From NCBI GenBank assembly GCA_038228695.1, contig JBBRPA010000015.1, positions 4,997 to 68,996 on the forward strand: a stretch of DNA of 64,000 nt, read 5' to 3'. A program made the translations under genes and the position numbers. Position 1 is the first letter of the stretch, and every line of letters begins with the position of its first letter. Under the pieces are notes generated by a model. The model searched no databases. It was not told the DNA's origin and worked only from the letters and a program-made list of their open reading frames with translations. The DNA comes from DASVRZ01 sp038228695. GTDB lineage: Bacteria > Verrucomicrobiota > Verrucomicrobiia > Chthoniobacterales > DASVRZ01. This document shows positions 44,701 through 53,933 of the stretch, in pieces.

Positions 44701-45354
44701 ATGTCCAAAGACCGCTCGTCGGGTTGCGGCTGCCTCGGCGGCGGCTGCGCCATGGCGATCGTCATTTTCCTGCTCCTTGGCGGAGCCGTTTTCTGGGGAG
44801 CTTGGAGCACTTTCAACGGCATCAAAAGCATGACCGTTACCCAGGCGAAACCGATTCCCGCCTCTAATGCCACCGAAGCCGACGCGCAGGCCGCACTCGA
44901 AAAAGTAAAAGCCTTCAACACCACTTTTGCCGCCGGTCAGGAAGCGAAGATCAGCCTCTCCGCCAACGAACTAAACGCCCTTATCGCCCGCTACGAACCA
45001 TGGTCGGCCTTGCGCGGCCGCGTTTACACCACTATCGAGGGCGATAAAATAGCCGCCCAAGTCAGCCTGCCGCTCAACCAGATTCGCCTCTTTCAAGACC
45101 GCTTCTTCAACGGCGAAGTCTCTATGACTTTCATCACCGAAAAAGGAAAACCGCGCCCCAACGTCGTCACCGTCCGAACCGGCGACGTGGAATTTCCTCG
45201 CTGGGCCATGCGTTATATCACTTCGAAAAGCTTTGTGGAAAGTCTCGGCGTTCCGTCGATTTCTGAGGACGACTCGATCGGCTCCAATCTCACCGGACTC
45301 GAGATCAAGGATAACCAGATCATCGTGCGAGCCCGTAAAAAAGTCGGCCAATAA
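44701..45354 (+). CDS. Hypothetical membrane-anchored protein, Cys/Gly-rich N-terminus
   Basis: 217 residues from ATG 44701 (an ATG at 44668 is in frame and possible). N-terminus SSGCGCLGGGCAMAIVIFLL is Cys/Gly-rich and leads into one membrane helix; the remaining 175 residues are outside and mostly beta (ISLSANELNALIARYEPWSA, EGDKIAAQVSLPLNQIRLFQ). I do not recognise the family, although 'LsaneLNali' domains recur in Verrucomicrobiota proteins. Between nadA and a lipoprotein gene on the same strand. Confidence 0.7.
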   Translation: MSKDRSSGCGCLGGGCAMAIVIFLLLGGAVFWGAWSTFNGIKSMTVTQAKPIPASNATEADAQAALEKVKAFNTTFAAGQEAKISLSANELNALIARYEPWSALRGRVYTTIEGDKIAAQVSLPLNQIRLFQDRFFNGEVSMTFITEKGKPRPNVVTVRTGDVEFPRWAMRYITSKSFVESLGVPSISEDDSIGSNLTGLEIKDNQIIVRARKKVGQ

Positions 45355-45407
45355 CGCTCTCGCCTAGCACAGTTGCATCGCGTCGCGCGGGGCGTAGCTT
45401 ATTTGCC

Positions 45408-45845
45408 ATGAACACTCTTCGCTGGCTGCCGCTGCTCGGTGCGATTCTGATTTTGGCCGGATGTTCGACCGTCGAATCCCGCATCAAAGAACGTCCCGAG
45501 GCTTACAATAACCTGCCCGAGAAACAGAAAGAGCTCGTCCTGCGTGGCGAAGTCACCGAGGGCATGTCCACCGGAGCCGCCTATCTCGCGTGGGGCAGTC
45601 CAGACACCGTCGTTCGCGGGAGTGATCACGGACGATCGACCGAGGAATGGATCTATGAGGCCACCCGCACCCAAGTTGTTTCCGATTACCGCCCGGCCCC
45701 TTACATTTACGGCAGCCACGGCGTCCTCTACCGCGGTTGGGATTATGTCTTCGACCCGATCGTCATCTCCCAGTCTTACCCCTACAAATCGGTCCTCTTT
45801 GAGAAGGGCAAAGCCGTCGCCTGGCGTCGGGCACCGCTCCGTTAA
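45408..45845 (+). CDS. Small lipoprotein, BamE/SmpA-like
   Basis: 145 residues. Lipobox ILAGC with the lipidated Cys at residue 19. VTEGMSTGAAYLAWGSPDTV followed by a Trp/Tyr-rich strand (STEEWIYEAT) recalls the 'G-M-s-x-x-x-v-x-x-x-l-G-x-P' core of SmpA/BamE outer-membrane lipoproteins. Role in envelope maintenance is inferred. No Bam genes nearby. Confidence 0.75.
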   Translation: MNTLRWLPLLGAILILAGCSTVESRIKERPEAYNNLPEKQKELVLRGEVTEGMSTGAAYLAWGSPDTVVRGSDHGRSTEEWIYEATRTQVVSDYRPAPYIYGSHGVLYRGWDYVFDPIVISQSYPYKSVLFEKGKAVAWRRAPLR

Positions 45846-45908
45846 TCGATTCGCAGGTTGATCCCGGATCGTTTGCGTCCCCGGCCCGTTCGTGGTTAGT
45901 CTTCTAAA

Positions 45909-47375
45909 ATGGCTTTCAGCTCGCTCACCGGTTTCCTCAATCAGCTCGATCAATCGGGTGAACTCCTTCGCATCGCGCAGCCAGTCGCGACCGAACTGGA
46001 AATCACCGCTCTCGCCGACCGTGAGATGAAATCCCCCGGCGGCGGCAAGGCGCTCCTGATCGAGAATCCTACTATCGACGGCAAACCTTCCGCCTTTCCC
46101 GTTGCCATCAACACCATGGGCAGCGAACGCCGCATGGCCGCCGCCCTTGGCGTGGAGGACGTCCAATCCATCGCCGATCAGATGCAATTTCTGCTCAAGG
46201 CAAAACCACCCAAGTCTCTCCGCGACGGCTGGGACCTCCTCAAAAACGGCATCGACCTCCTCCACGCCAAGCCCCGGAAAGTCTCCGACGCCGCCTGCCA
46301 AGAAGTCATCCATCAAATCGGAAATGGCGGCAAATCGAGCTTTTCCCTCGCCGACCTCCCCGTCCTCCACTGCTGGCCGCAGGACGGCGGACGCTTCGTC
46401 ACCCTACCCACCGTTTACACCCGCGACCCCGATACCGGCGAACGCAACATCGGCATGTATCGCATGCAAGTCTTCGATGGCGCCTCCACCGGCATGCACT
46501 GGCAAGTCCACAAAGTCGCCGCCCGCCACGGCAAACGCTACTACGAACGTGGCGAACGCATGCCCGTCGCCGTCTGCCTCGGCGGCGATCCCGCCTACAC
46601 CTTCGCCGCCACCGCTCCCCTCCCCGATGGACTCGACGAACTCCTCTTCGCTGGTTTCCTCCGCAAAAAATCCGTCGATCTCGTCAAATGCGTCACCCAC
46701 GACCTCGAAGTCCCCGCCGACTCCGACTTCGTCCTCGAAGGCTACGTCCAACCTGGCGAACTCCGCCCCGAAGGCCCCTTCGGCGACCACACGGGCTTCT
46801 ACACCCCCATCGACGACTACCCCGTCTTCCACCTCACCGCTATCACCCATCGCCAAAAAGCCGTTTACCCCGCCACCATCGTCGGCATCCCGCCCATGGA
46901 AGACTTCTACATGGGCAGCGCCAGCGTAAAAATCTTCCTCCCCATCTTCAAAATGAACTTCCCCGAGATCGTCGATATGGCGCTCCCGGCGGAAGGCGTA
47001 TTTCACAACCTCGTCGTCGTCAGCATCCGCAAACAATACCCTTGGCAAGCCTACAAAATCATGCACGGCCTCTGGGGCATGGGGCAAATGATGTTCAGCA
47101 AATACATCGTCATCGTGGACGAGGATTGCGACGTGCATAACACCAGCGAAGTCCTCTTCCGTTGGCTCAGTAACACTGACCCACAACGCGACAGCACCTT
47201 CGTAAAAAGCCCCTGCGACTCTTTGGACCACGCCCAAACCGTGGCTAACATGGGCAGCCACATCGGTTTCGACGCTACCAAAAAACTCGCCGGCGAAGGC
47301 TATGTTAGAACCTGGCCCGACCTCGTTAAAATGGACCCGGCCGTTGTGGCAAAAATGGCTGGATTCCCGCGCTAA
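45909..47375 (+). CDS. UbiD-family prenyl-FMN decarboxylase
   Basis: 488 residues. Conserved UbiD blocks: NIGMYRMQVFDGASTGMHWQ, VAVCLGGDPAYTFAATAPLP, LRPEGPFGDHTGFYTPIDDY (active-site Glu region) and PVFHLTAITHR. The family removes carboxyl groups from aromatic or alpha,beta-unsaturated acids using prenylated FMN made by UbiX. 4-hydroxybenzoate-type quinone synthesis, menaquinone (futalosine) synthesis or aromatic breakdown are all possible. No ubiX gene is near. Codon bias toward C-ending codons is marked. Confidence 0.9.
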   Translation: MAFSSLTGFLNQLDQSGELLRIAQPVATELEITALADREMKSPGGGKALLIENPTIDGKPSAFPVAINTMGSERRMAAALGVEDVQSIADQMQFLLKAKPPKSLRDGWDLLKNGIDLLHAKPRKVSDAACQEVIHQIGNGGKSSFSLADLPVLHCWPQDGGRFVTLPTVYTRDPDTGERNIGMYRMQVFDGASTGMHWQVHKVAARHGKRYYERGERMPVAVCLGGDPAYTFAATAPLPDGLDELLFAGFLRKKSVDLVKCVTHDLEVPADSDFVLEGYVQPGELRPEGPFGDHTGFYTPIDDYPVFHLTAITHRQKAVYPATIVGIPPMEDFYMGSASVKIFLPIFKMNFPEIVDMALPAEGVFHNLVVVSIRKQYPWQAYKIMHGLWGMGQMMFSKYIVIVDEDCDVHNTSEVLFRWLSNTDPQRDSTFVKSPCDSLDHAQTVANMGSHIGFDATKKLAGEGYVRTWPDLVKMDPAVVAKMAGFPR

Positions 47376-47449
47376 GCTTTCCGGGTCACTGAACTCCCGG
47401 TCTGCGTTTTCGCATTCGACACGGAACGTAACTCGCGATTCAATCGATC

Positions 47450-48937
47450 ATGCTCACACCCTGCCCCGTTTACATCGGCGGCGAATGGAGAACGCTCTCC
47501 GGTTCGCCCACGTCGTCCGTCTTTAATCCCTCACGCGGCGAAGTCATCGCCGAGGTGCCGATGGGCGATGCCGCTCTCGTCGATGAAGCGATCGAGGCCG
47601 CTGCCGCCGCCTTTCCCGATTGGATGGAAACTCCGCCGACAGAACGCGCCCGTATTCTTTTCCGCTTCAAGATGTTGCTGGAAGAACATTTCGAGGAACT
47701 CGCCGCGCTCGTCACTCGCGAACATGGGAAGACGCTCGCGGAATCGCGGGGAGATGTTAGACGCGGCGTGGAAATGGTCGAATTTGCCTGCGGAATGCCG
47801 TCGCTGTTAATGGGAGACATTCTGGAAAATGTGGCTCGAGGAATTGATTGCGACGCGATCCGCCAGCCACTTGGCGTCTGCGTGGGAATCACGCCCTTTA
47901 ACTTCCCTGCGATGGTCCCGCTCTGGATGGTTCCGGTCGCTCTCGCCTGCGGCAATACCTACGTGCTCAAGCCGAGCGAGAAAGTGCCGCTAACCGCGAT
48001 TCGGCTCGGAGAATTGTTAGAACTAGCTGGCCTGCCGAAAGGCGTGCTAAACATCGTCCACGGCGGTCGCGAAGTCGTCGATGCGCTGCTTGCGCATCCG
48101 AAAGTGCGCGCCATTTCCTTCGTCGGCTCGACGCCGGTAGCACGGCACATTTACCTCACGGGCACGCAAAACGGTAAACGCGTCCAAGCCAACGGCGGCG
48201 CGAAAAACTACGTACTCATCATGCCCGACGCTGACCTCGAACCGAGCGTCAAAGGCGTTACCGAGGCCGCCTTTGGCTGCGCCGGGGAACGCTGTATGGC
48301 CGGTTCCACTGCGGTCGTCATCGGTGATGCGGGAAAAAATTTCCTGCCGACGCTGATCGACGCCACCAAAGCGATCTCTGTCGGTCCGACCGATACCCCG
48401 AACCAGCCGAACATGGGGCCGGTCATCACCCAAGCGCACAAGGAACGCGTCGAATCGCTCATCGAAGCCGGCCTCCAACAAGGGGCACGCCTTGCCGCCG
48501 ACGGACGCGGCATCAAGCACGCCGACGCCCCGAACGGTTTCTTCGTCGGTGCGACCATTCTCGATTATGTGGATAGCTCCATGACCGTTGCAAAAGAGGA
48601 AATTTTCGGCCCTGTTCTCAACGTCATGCGGATGGACGACCTCAACGCCGCCATCGAGCTCACCAACCGCTCCGTCTTCGGCAATGGCGCGAGCATTTTC
48701 ACCCGCTCCGGCAAAGCCGCCCGCGAATTCAAACACCGCGTGAAAGCGGGCATGGTCGGCATCAACATCGGCGTCCCAGCCAGCATGGCGTGGTTCCCTT
48801 TCAACGGCTGGGACGACTCCTTTTTCGGCGACCTCCACATGCAAGGCCGCGAAGGGATGCAATTTTTCACCCAACTGAAAGTGACCACAAGCCGCTGGTT
48901 CAGCTACGGCGAAGGGAGCATCTGGGCGGAGAAATAG
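47450..48937 (+). CDS. mmsA: Methylmalonate-semialdehyde dehydrogenase (CoA-acylating)
   Basis: 495 residues. ALDH superfamily with GVCVGITPFNFPAMVPLWMV near residue 145, Gly-motif SFVGSTPVARHIY and the active-site Cys in FGCAGERCMAGS. This GCAGERCMA context and GAKNYVLIMPDADLE are specific to MmsA/IolA. Converts methylmalonate or malonate semialdehyde to propionyl- or acetyl-CoA with CoA and NAD. Serves valine, inositol or beta-alanine breakdown. The dihydropyrimidinase gene lies 71 bases downstream, which favours the beta-alanine/thymine branch. Confidence 0.93.
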   Translation: MLTPCPVYIGGEWRTLSGSPTSSVFNPSRGEVIAEVPMGDAALVDEAIEAAAAAFPDWMETPPTERARILFRFKMLLEEHFEELAALVTREHGKTLAESRGDVRRGVEMVEFACGMPSLLMGDILENVARGIDCDAIRQPLGVCVGITPFNFPAMVPLWMVPVALACGNTYVLKPSEKVPLTAIRLGELLELAGLPKGVLNIVHGGREVVDALLAHPKVRAISFVGSTPVARHIYLTGTQNGKRVQANGGAKNYVLIMPDADLEPSVKGVTEAAFGCAGERCMAGSTAVVIGDAGKNFLPTLIDATKAISVGPTDTPNQPNMGPVITQAHKERVESLIEAGLQQGARLAADGRGIKHADAPNGFFVGATILDYVDSSMTVAKEEIFGPVLNVMRMDDLNAAIELTNRSVFGNGASIFTRSGKAAREFKHRVKAGMVGINIGVPASMAWFPFNGWDDSFFGDLHMQGREGMQFFTQLKVTTSRWFSYGEGSIWAEK

Positions 48938-49008
48938 ACAACCCGCAAATTGTTCTGGCTCTTACTTTTAGCCTGTCAAATTTCCTCCCAACCGGTTAAT
49001 AGAAAGTC

Positions 49009-50385
49009 ATGAGCTTACTGATTAAAAACGGGGAAATCGTCACGGCGACCGAGCGTTATGTGGCCGACATTTGGTGCGAAGGGGAGACGATTTCGCTGAT
49101 CGCTCCGAATATCGACGCGACGGAAGGCACGGAGGTGATCGATGCGACGGGGAAGTTTGTTTTCCCGGGGTTTATCGACCCGCATACGCACATCTATCTG
49201 CCGTTCATGGGCACGTATTCGAAAGATACCTACACGACCGGCAGTCAGGCTGCGCTGATCGGAGGAACGACGACGATTTTTGACATGTGCTGCCCCTCAC
49301 GTCAGCAAGGGACGGCGGAGGGGTTCGCGATCTGGAAAGAACAGGCTGCAGGAAAATCGGCCTGCGATTATTCGTTTCACATGGGGGTGACGAAGTTCGA
49401 TGCTAACACGGCGGCGGAGTTGCGCGAGATCGTCGCGGAGGGCATTGCGTCGTTTAAGATTTTCCTCGCTTACAAAGGAGCGTTTGGGATCGACGACGGG
49501 GAGCTTTACCAGACCTTGAAGTTAGCAGCCGAGTTAGGCGTGGTGGTGGCGGCGCATTGCGAGAATGAGACGTTAGTATCGGAGCGGCAGAAAGAATTAT
49601 TAGCCGCCGGGCTAACCTCGCCGGAGCAACATTACGAGAGCCGTCCGCCGATTGTCGAAGCCGAGGGCGTGCAGCATTTGATGACGTTTGCTGAATTGTT
49701 AGGAACAGAAATTTACATCGTACATCTGAGTTGCGTGGAGGCATTACGAAAAGCGGTCGAGGCGCGTCTGCGCGGAGTGAAAGTATCGGTGGAGACGCTC
49801 ATCCAGTATTTGCTCCTGAGCAACGAGGACACCAAGCGACTTGATTTCGAGGGAGCGAAGTATGTGATGTCGCCGCCATTGCGCGAGGTTAGCAATCAGG
49901 CCGTGCTCTGGGACGCGTTGCGGAGTGGCTTGGTGCAGACGGTGGCAACGGATCATGCGCCATTTGATTTTGTCGGACAGAAACCAATGGGAGCGGCGGA
50001 TTTTACAAAAATTCCGAACGGCATCCCTGCGCTCGAGGATCGCGTTAATCTGCTCTACACTTACGGAGTAAAGACGGGAAAAATCGATCTCCATACCTTT
50101 GTGAATAGCGCGAGCACACAGGCGGCGAAAATCTTTGGTCTGTTTCCATGCAAGGGAACAATCCAGCCCGGTGCGGACGCGGATTTGGTAATCTACGACC
50201 CGAGTTATCGCGGTGTCATTTCTGCAAAAACGCAGACGATGAACGTCGATTACAGCGCTTTCGAGGATTGGCCGATCGAAGGACGTCCGAGCGTGGTAAC
50301 GGTGCGCGGAGAGGTGGCTGTGCGCGATGGAAAATTTGTCGGAACCGTAGGCCGCGGGAAGCTGTTAGCAAGGCCAACAAGGTGA
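49009..50385 (+). CDS. Dihydropyrimidinase/hydantoinase
   Basis: 458 residues, usual length. Amidohydrolase signature GFIDPHTHIYLPFMGTYSKD, metal-bridging Lys in FKIFLAYKGAFG, His ligands in VVAAHCEN and IYIVHLSC, and the Asp in VATDHAPFDF. YVMSPPLREVSNQAVLWDAL is typical of dihydropyrimidinases. Opens dihydrouracil or dihydrothymine to N-carbamoyl-beta-amino acids; hydantoinase activity on other rings is possible. Dihydropyrimidine dehydrogenase and beta-ureidopropionase are absent from the window. Same strand as mmsA; a nucleoside carrier gene faces it. Confidence 0.9.
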   Translation: MSLLIKNGEIVTATERYVADIWCEGETISLIAPNIDATEGTEVIDATGKFVFPGFIDPHTHIYLPFMGTYSKDTYTTGSQAALIGGTTTIFDMCCPSRQQGTAEGFAIWKEQAAGKSACDYSFHMGVTKFDANTAAELREIVAEGIASFKIFLAYKGAFGIDDGELYQTLKLAAELGVVVAAHCENETLVSERQKELLAAGLTSPEQHYESRPPIVEAEGVQHLMTFAELLGTEIYIVHLSCVEALRKAVEARLRGVKVSVETLIQYLLLSNEDTKRLDFEGAKYVMSPPLREVSNQAVLWDALRSGLVQTVATDHAPFDFVGQKPMGAADFTKIPNGIPALEDRVNLLYTYGVKTGKIDLHTFVNSASTQAAKIFGLFPCKGTIQPGADADLVIYDPSYRGVISAKTQTMNVDYSAFEDWPIEGRPSVVTVRGEVAVRDGKFVGTVGRGKLLARPTR

Positions 50386-50397
50386 TGGGAGGATACG

Positions 50398-50527
50398 CGT
50401 CCCGCGTGTCATTTTTGGCGTCTCGCCTAAAAGATCTCTCAACTGGCGATAGCCATACTTCTTAGATAGTGCGCTTCGCGATGGACAACGTGTCTTCGGC
50501 GAGACACCGAAGACAACACGCGAACCG
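50398..50527. repeat. Imperfect inverted repeat, REP-like family 2
   Basis: Bases 50398-50427 (starting CGTCCCGCGTGTC, ending GGCGTCTCGCC) and 50498-50527 (starting GGCGAGACACC) are complementary at about 21 of 30 positions. Lies in the convergent gap between the dihydropyrimidinase and nucleoside carrier genes, so it could serve as a bidirectional hairpin. The gap (211 bases) holds no gene. Confidence 0.5.
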
Positions 50528-50596
50528 ATAGATAGCCTCGCCAACTTTTCCCAACCGAGGCAAACGCGTGTCGTCCCGATATTTTGAAGCGCCGTA

Positions 50597-51859
50597 TCAA
50601 ATCAGGATACCCACAATCGCCGCAGTCAGATAACACGCGAGCAAACCGCCGATCATAGCCTTCAAGCCGATGCGGGCCAGATCACCCCGGCGCTCGGGAG
50701 CCAGCGCTCCGATGCCACCAATCTGGATGGCGATCGAGGAGAAATTAGCGAACCCGCAAAGCGCATAGCTGGCGAGGCGGACGGAACGCGGATCGAGACT
50801 CTCAGGATTTGCCGAGATTTGGTTAGAGAGCGTGATGTAACCGACAAATTCGTTCAGCACAATGCGTTCGCCGAGAATCTGGCCGACGAACTGACAGTCT
50901 TTCCAAGGCACACCCATCAGCCAAGCGAACGGTGCGTTCACCCAACCGAGAATACGCTGGATCTCAATTGGCGCCGTCACCCCGCAGACGGTCTGGACCC
51001 AGCCAAACAAGGCGTTTGTCAGCGCGACCAACGCGACAAAGGCTAGCAACATTGCCAGCACGTTGATCGCTAGGGCCATGCCCTCGCTCGCACCACGGCA
51101 GAGCGCGTCGACACTATTCACCGCCGTTTTTTCCACTGCGAAAACGCTGCTCTCGCCAGTCTGGCTTTTCTCCTTTTCCGGATTCATGATTTTCGAAATG
51201 AGCAACGCCGCCGGGGCGCTCATCACGGAGGCGGTGATGATGTCACCCGCGTTCAACCCCTTGAAGGTCGAGTAAACAATCATCACGCCCGTCGCAATGG
51301 TGGCGAAACCGGTGACCATGAGCGCCATCAATTCGCTCCGCGTCATCTGCGGAATATAGGGCCGGATGAGGAGCGCGGCCTCGGTCTGACCAACGAAAAT
51401 ATTACTCGCGGCGGCGAGACTTTCTGAGCCGCTGGTTTTCATCACCCGCATCATCACCCAAGCCATCGCTTGGACGATTTTTTGGAGAATGCCCCAATGA
51501 TAGAACAAAGCGGAGAGTGCCGCGATGAGGACAATGGTCGCCGTGACCGGGACGGCAAAAATGAGCCCGTTGGCCGGACCGAAAGTGGATTCGAGCAAAC
51601 CGCGGTTGGCCAGCGGACCAAAGAGCATTTTCGCACCTTCCGAACTGTAGATATTGAGTTGGTTAACCACGTTTTGCGCGCCGCCGAAAAGCGCGGTGCC
51701 AAACTTTGTCTTGAGGATGAAGAGGGCAAAAATCAATTGCAAGGAAAGGCCCGCGAGCACGGTTCGCAGCGGGAACATTTTTTTCTCGGCGGAGAGCAAC
51801 CAAGCGGTTGCGAGAATGGCAAAGACTCCAATGACACTGGCCAGATGCGGATCAATCAT
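50597..51859 (-). CDS. Concentrative nucleoside transporter (NupC/CNT)
   Basis: 420 residues from ATG 51859, preceded by GGGGG; a TTG at 51895 is also in frame. About ten hydrophobic segments. CNT motifs: FVGQTEAALLIRPYIPQMTR, ASVMSAPAALLISKIMNPE (substrate-binding region with MSAPAAL) and RIVLNEFVGYITLSNQIS, CGFANFSSIAIQIGGIGALA. Brings nucleosides in with H+ or Na+. Next to dihydropyrimidinase and mmsA, uridine or thymidine is a fitting substrate, but the family is broad. Confidence 0.92.
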   Translation of the reverse strand: MIDPHLASVIGVFAILATAWLLSAEKKMFPLRTVLAGLSLQLIFALFILKTKFGTALFGGAQNVVNQLNIYSSEGAKMLFGPLANRGLLESTFGPANGLIFAVPVTATIVLIAALSALFYHWGILQKIVQAMAWVMMRVMKTSGSESLAAASNIFVGQTEAALLIRPYIPQMTRSELMALMVTGFATIATGVMIVYSTFKGLNAGDIITASVMSAPAALLISKIMNPEKEKSQTGESSVFAVEKTAVNSVDALCRGASEGMALAINVLAMLLAFVALVALTNALFGWVQTVCGVTAPIEIQRILGWVNAPFAWLMGVPWKDCQFVGQILGERIVLNEFVGYITLSNQISANPESLDPRSVRLASYALCGFANFSSIAIQIGGIGALAPERRGDLARIGLKAMIGGLLACYLTAAIVGILI

Positions 51860-51945
51860 GCCCCCGATGAAATCGGTTGGCTGCGGATTTGGCAATGGCC
51901 AAGTGCGTTAGGTTAGGGCATTGAGGAGCAGGCAAATTTTAAATC

Positions 51946-52509
51946 ATGCTGCTCGCCTTTCATAAACCTTACGGCGTCCTGAGCCAGTTTTCGCCGAATG
52001 GCAGCTCGCACCGGACTTTGGCGGAATTTGGCTTCCCGAAAAATATTTACCCGCTCGGGCGACTGGATGCGGACAGCGAGGGATTGCTCTTGCTCTCGGA
52101 TGAGGCGGGCTTGAACTCGCAATTGTTAGACCCGAAGGCGGCGCACCCGAGGACGTATCACGCCCTTGTCGAACGGGTGCCCGATGAAAAATCGCTCGTC
52201 CTCCTGCGGAGTGGCGTCGTTTTCGACGGAATAAAATCGCGTCCTTGCGAAGCGACGATTCTGGATCCGCAACCAGACTTCCCTCCGCGCGATCCGCCGG
52301 TTCGGTTCCGAAAAACTGTGGTTGATGTCTGGCTCGCGCTCACGCTCACCGAAGGTCGCAACCGTCAGGTCCGCAAAATGACCGCCACCATCGGGCATCC
52401 CACGTTACGCCTGATCCGCGTGCAAATCGGCCAGTATCCGCTCGGCGATCTGGCTCCGGGGAAATGGCGGGAACTGGACGATGCGAAGCGGGGCCTGATT
52501 TTTCAGTGA
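51946..52509 (+). CDS. rRNA pseudouridine synthase, RluE-like
   Basis: 187 residues. RsuA-family motifs: LLAFHKPYGVLSQFS, YPLGRLDADSEGLLLLSDEA (catalytic Asp in GRLDxxSEGLLL), RTYHALVERVP and EGRNRQVRKMTATIGHPTLR. No S4 domain, and RluE-like enzymes (23S rRNA pseudouridine 2457 in E. coli) share that compact form. Divergent from the nucleoside carrier gene, 86 bases apart. Confidence 0.88.
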   Translation: MLLAFHKPYGVLSQFSPNGSSHRTLAEFGFPKNIYPLGRLDADSEGLLLLSDEAGLNSQLLDPKAAHPRTYHALVERVPDEKSLVLLRSGVVFDGIKSRPCEATILDPQPDFPPRDPPVRFRKTVVDVWLALTLTEGRNRQVRKMTATIGHPTLRLIRVQIGQYPLGDLAPGKWRELDDAKRGLIFQ

Positions 52510-52587
52510 TCCGTGAAACTGTAAAACGGAGATTCCGGCTGAGTGTTACTGGATGATGAAAATGGAACAGAAATGCACCGAACCGAA

Positions 52588-53652
52588 TTACACCGCAACT
52601 GGGAGTCTTGTCTCCTCGGACTCGAAGCAGGCATCGAGGATCTTTTGGACCTCCGCACCGCGTGCGAAATCTGCCACGCCGGGCGTCCCGGTGCGGATGG
52701 CGGCGATGAAACGCTGGTAGTTTGTCGGGACCGCTTCGCACGGCAGCTCACGCCATTCATTTTTGTCCAATCCTTCACCGCTGCAGATTTTTAGAGATGT
52801 GGTGGAGACCTCGGAATCCATCGAAATGGTCCCCTTCGTGCCCGCGATTTTCAGAGCGAGACGATTAGCATGTCCTCCCACCCACCGGCTGGTATGGATC
52901 GTGCCGAGGGCGCCGTTGGCAAATTCCACGTTGAGCACTGCCGAGTCGTTGGCATCGAGTTTGTAGTCTCCGATGCGGTCGCCTGGAGCTTTGGGAAAAG
53001 CTTTCATTCGGCAATAAACTTCCGTGATCGGACCACAAGGAAACGTAGCGTAATCGACAATGTGGACACCGACATCGCCCACCGCGCCCTTGCTTCCATG
53101 CGCGGAGGAAAGCCTCCAGAGCCATGCTGGAGTCTGACGCCAATCGCCCCAAATCTTCGAGGGCAACCACGCTTGGAGGTAGCTGGCTTCGATGTGTCGA
53201 ACCTCGCCGATTTCCCCGTTGCGAATGAGCGCTGCGGCAGCCTGGATGCATGGCCAGTCGCGGTAGGAGAAGTTGACCATATTGACAACGCCCGCTTTTT
53301 TCGCGGCTGTAACCAGCTTCTTGGCGTCCGGATAATTGAGAGCGAGCGGCTTTTCGCAAAGGACATGCTTGCCAGCTTTCAAACAGAGCAGCGACACCGG
53401 AACATGAAACGCGTCCGGCGTGACGACCGTTACCGCGTCAATGTCCGCTTCCTTGAGCAAGGCTGCGGTGCTGCCGAAAGAGGCGGGAATGTTATGCTTC
53501 TCCGCAAATGCTTTCGCGCGTCCAGGATCGACATCGCATGCAGCGACGATGCGGCAGCCACAGTCTTCCAGGAATTTTTCGGCGTGCTGGTGGGCCATAC
53601 CGCCGGTGCCGATGATGGCGAGTTTCACGATCTTTTTCGAGTGGGTTTTCAT
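52588..53652 (-). CDS. Gfo/Idh/MocA-family oxidoreductase
   Basis: 354 residues. NAD(P)-binding IIGTGGMAHQHAEKFLEDCG, then the family motif HVLCEKPLALNYPDAKKLV with the catalytic Lys. YLQAWLPSKIWGDWRQTPAW and GSKGAVGDVGVHIVDYATF (second-half motif with Asp and His) follow. Oxidises or reduces a sugar or cyclitol; exact substrate unknown. Stand-alone, convergent with the pseudouridine synthase. Confidence 0.88.
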   Translation of the reverse strand: MKTHSKKIVKLAIIGTGGMAHQHAEKFLEDCGCRIVAACDVDPGRAKAFAEKHNIPASFGSTAALLKEADIDAVTVVTPDAFHVPVSLLCLKAGKHVLCEKPLALNYPDAKKLVTAAKKAGVVNMVNFSYRDWPCIQAAAALIRNGEIGEVRHIEASYLQAWLPSKIWGDWRQTPAWLWRLSSAHGSKGAVGDVGVHIVDYATFPCGPITEVYCRMKAFPKAPGDRIGDYKLDANDSAVLNVEFANGALGTIHTSRWVGGHANRLALKIAGTKGTISMDSEVSTTSLKICSGEGLDKNEWRELPCEAVPTNYQRFIAAIRTGTPGVADFARGAEVQKILDACFESEETRLPVAV

Positions 53653-53933
53653 AAATTATAAATTTGGGACCGGAGGGAGATGCGCTTTGTTGTTTCCAGT
53701 TTTGCCGGCATCATTACGAGATTGGCAAATGCAGGCGAGTATCGGAAATGAGAACGACTTCCACTATTGCCGCAAGACGTCATCAAGGTAAGAGGCGAAA
53801 CGCATCAGAAAAATTTGAGTCAGACGAGGTAAGGCATTACCCACCTTCGAGCGAGGAAACGCAATTCTAAAAAACAGGGAAGCCGATTTCCGATGTGGCG
53901 GAACCCTGCTTGGAACTTCGCCCAGTTTTTTTG

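Noticed and set aside
46404..47261. 285-codon minus-strand frame over ubiD, and similar ones at 45399-46370 and 48047-48874
   Set aside because: Asp/Gly/Val-rich reverse readings of C-ending codons; the sense genes are well supported.
49009..50385. Reading the dihydropyrimidinase gene as allantoinase of the uricase pathway
   Set aside because: Motifs such as GFIDPHTHIYLPFMGTYSKD fit dihydropyrimidinase/hydantoinase better, and it sits with mmsA and a nucleoside carrier, 40 kb from uricase.
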